A model generated the notes under the pieces. It was not told where the DNA came from and did no database searches. It saw only the letters and a list, made by a program, of their open reading frames with translations. A stretch of 32,192 nt of DNA from an uncultured Bacilli bacterium (lineage in GTDB: Bacteria > Bacillota_I > Bacilli_A > RF39 > UBA660): the NCBI GenBank assembly GCA_947623815.1, contig CANQHO010000008.1, positions 1-32,192 of the forward strand. Reading direction: 5' to 3'. Below, piece by piece: positions 31,346 to 32,192 of this stretch. The translations under genes and the position numbers were made by a program. Numbering within the stretch: the first letter of the stretch is position 1; the number at the start of each line of letters is the position of its first letter.

Positions 31346-32095
31346 ATGCTAGTAGATAAAATTAAACAAGAATTATTAGAACAAAAAAAATCGAAATTTA
31401 AAGGTAATATTTATCATTATTCTCAAGTTAATTTTGCTTATAACTCTAATAAGATAGAAGGTGGAAATTTATCCCAAGATGAAACCGAAGAAATATTTGA
31501 AACAAACTCTTTTATTCCCAAAAATGATGATGCGATTAAATTGGATGATTTAACGGAAATGAAAAATCATTTTCGTCTATTTGATTATTGTTTAGATATT
31601 ATTGATGAAAAACTTACCAAAGAAATAATTATAAAAATGAATATGATACTTAAAAGAAATACTACTGATGAAGAAAATCCTAGATACAATGTTGGAGGAT
31701 TTAAGATTGTTCCCAATAAAATTGGAATTATTAATGTCATAAATACATCGTCCCCCCAAAATGTTGAAAAAGATTTAGATAATTTATTAAGTAAATATCA
31801 TAGTCTTAAAAAGATTACAATTGAAGATATTATCGATTTTCATTACCAGTTTGAACTTATTCATCCGTTTGGGGATGGGAATGGACGGGTTGGTAGAATG
31901 ATTATGTTTAAGGAGTGTTTAAAAAATAATATTATCCCCTTTATTATCCTAGATAAAGATAAACCATATTATATGCGGGGATTAAAAAATTATAAAGATG
32001 ATAAAATGTTTTTAATCGATACCATTAAAAATGAACAAGATTTATACGAAAAGATGGCTGAAGAATTGTTAAACTTTGAACTAGAAGATAAATAA
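31346..32095 (+). CDS. Fic-family AMP-transferase-like protein, N-terminally self-inhibited
   Basis: The 249-residue protein has the full Fic motif HPFGDGNGRVGR (173-184), with catalytic His173 and the phosphate-binding GNGR. Its N-terminal helix carries the inhibitory motif S-x-x-x-E-G at Ser34-Asn-Lys-Ile-Glu38-Gly39, typical of class II Fic enzymes, in which the glutamate blocks ATP binding until released. Fic proteins attach AMP (or sometimes phosphate) to hydroxyls of target proteins. Its target is not visible. It stands alone after clpP with its own promoter. GAAGGTGAT lies directly before the ATG, and no toxin partner gene is adjacent within the window. Confidence 0.9.
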   Translation: MLVDKIKQELLEQKKSKFKGNIYHYSQVNFAYNSNKIEGGNLSQDETEEIFETNSFIPKNDDAIKLDDLTEMKNHFRLFDYCLDIIDEKLTKEIIIKMNMILKRNTTDEENPRYNVGGFKIVPNKIGIINVINTSSPQNVEKDLDNLLSKYHSLKKITIEDIIDFHYQFELIHPFGDGNGRVGRMIMFKECLKNNIIPFIILDKDKPYYMRGLKNYKDDKMFLIDTIKNEQDLYEKMAEELLNFELEDK

Positions 32096-32192
32096 ATATC
32101 TTCTTTTATTTTAACAAAGAATTAATTCCTTTGTAGAATATAAGCAATAAAAATAAGGAAAAACAAAGTAGTAAAAAAAAGAGAACGCACCG

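Noticed and set aside
1-32192. CRISPR array, replication origin or complete insertion sequence
   Set aside because: No regularly spaced repeats, DnaA-box cluster or intact transposase with terminal repeats is visible.
1-32192. Mycoplasma-type code (TGA as tryptophan)
   Set aside because: Housekeeping proteins are full length with TGG for tryptophan, and no frame needs TGA read-through.
32096-32192. Terminator after the Fic gene
   Set aside because: Only a weak ACAAAG/CTTTGT pairing without a T tract; nothing supportable in the last 97 bases.

Overview
The window comes from the chromosome of a very A+T-rich Bacillota. All the housekeeping genes (parC, parE, fmt, priA, hemW, secG, gapdh, clpP) read full length with TGA as a stop, so the code is the standard bacterial one, not the Mycoplasma code. 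Shine-Dalgarno sites are of the AGGTGAT or AAAGGAGG type, and many promoters are extended -10 boxes (TATGATATAAT). A sigma-K-type sigma factor and a GerQ-type spore coat protein point to a spore-forming, or recently spore-forming, Bacilli lineage. The small, AT-rich, conserved gene set suggests an uncultured gut clade near RF39 or Erysipelotrichales. That placement is an inference from overall character, not from a search.

Layout. 1-460: the N-terminal stub of an FAD-dependent oxidoreductase. 563-3193: a cassette of a SipW-dependent-type secreted protein, a multi-spanning SipW-like signal peptidase and a DUF5305-like membrane protein. 3238-6166: a fused ABC exporter and an ASCH-domain protein. 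6251-9695: an accessory stretch beside tRNA-Leu(CAA). It holds a possible IS66 fragment, a GNAT acetyltransferase, a broken BRO-N/DinD-like gene, a frameshifted DUF1016 nuclease and an intact YefM-YoeB-type toxin-antitoxin pair with a clear operator. 9733-15511: pro-sigma-K, YneF, ParC, ParE and a small unknown protein. 15622-16566: GerQ and LemA. 16689-17956: an Rpn-family nuclease gene with a strong internal ribosome site, followed by a partial duplicate encoding only the C-terminal part. 18032-24162: a leftward housekeeping run (priA, fmt, a membrane protein, secG, hemW, a glycerophosphodiesterase, a small membrane protein). 24236-27000: a leftward cluster of a proline-repeat zinc-ribbon protein and two coiled-coil proteins. 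27162-30593: a lipoprotein, a small protein, GAPDH and a TGS/ThrRS-like nucleoside kinase. 30706-32095: ClpP and a self-inhibited Fic protein.

How the genes work together. ParE-ParC-YneF form one transcription unit. The sigma-K precursor and GerQ suggest that late sporulation functions persist. The SipW-type peptidase most likely processes the adjacent secreted protein.

The most interesting locus is the Rpn region. The large protein has a near-consensus Shine-Dalgarno site in front of codon 213, matching the intragenic-antitoxin arrangement described for E. coli Rpn proteins. A tandem, internally deleted duplicate keeps that internal ribosome site and encodes a diverged, free-standing version of the small protein. 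I propose that this is an Rpn toxin with both an intragenic and a detached antitoxin.
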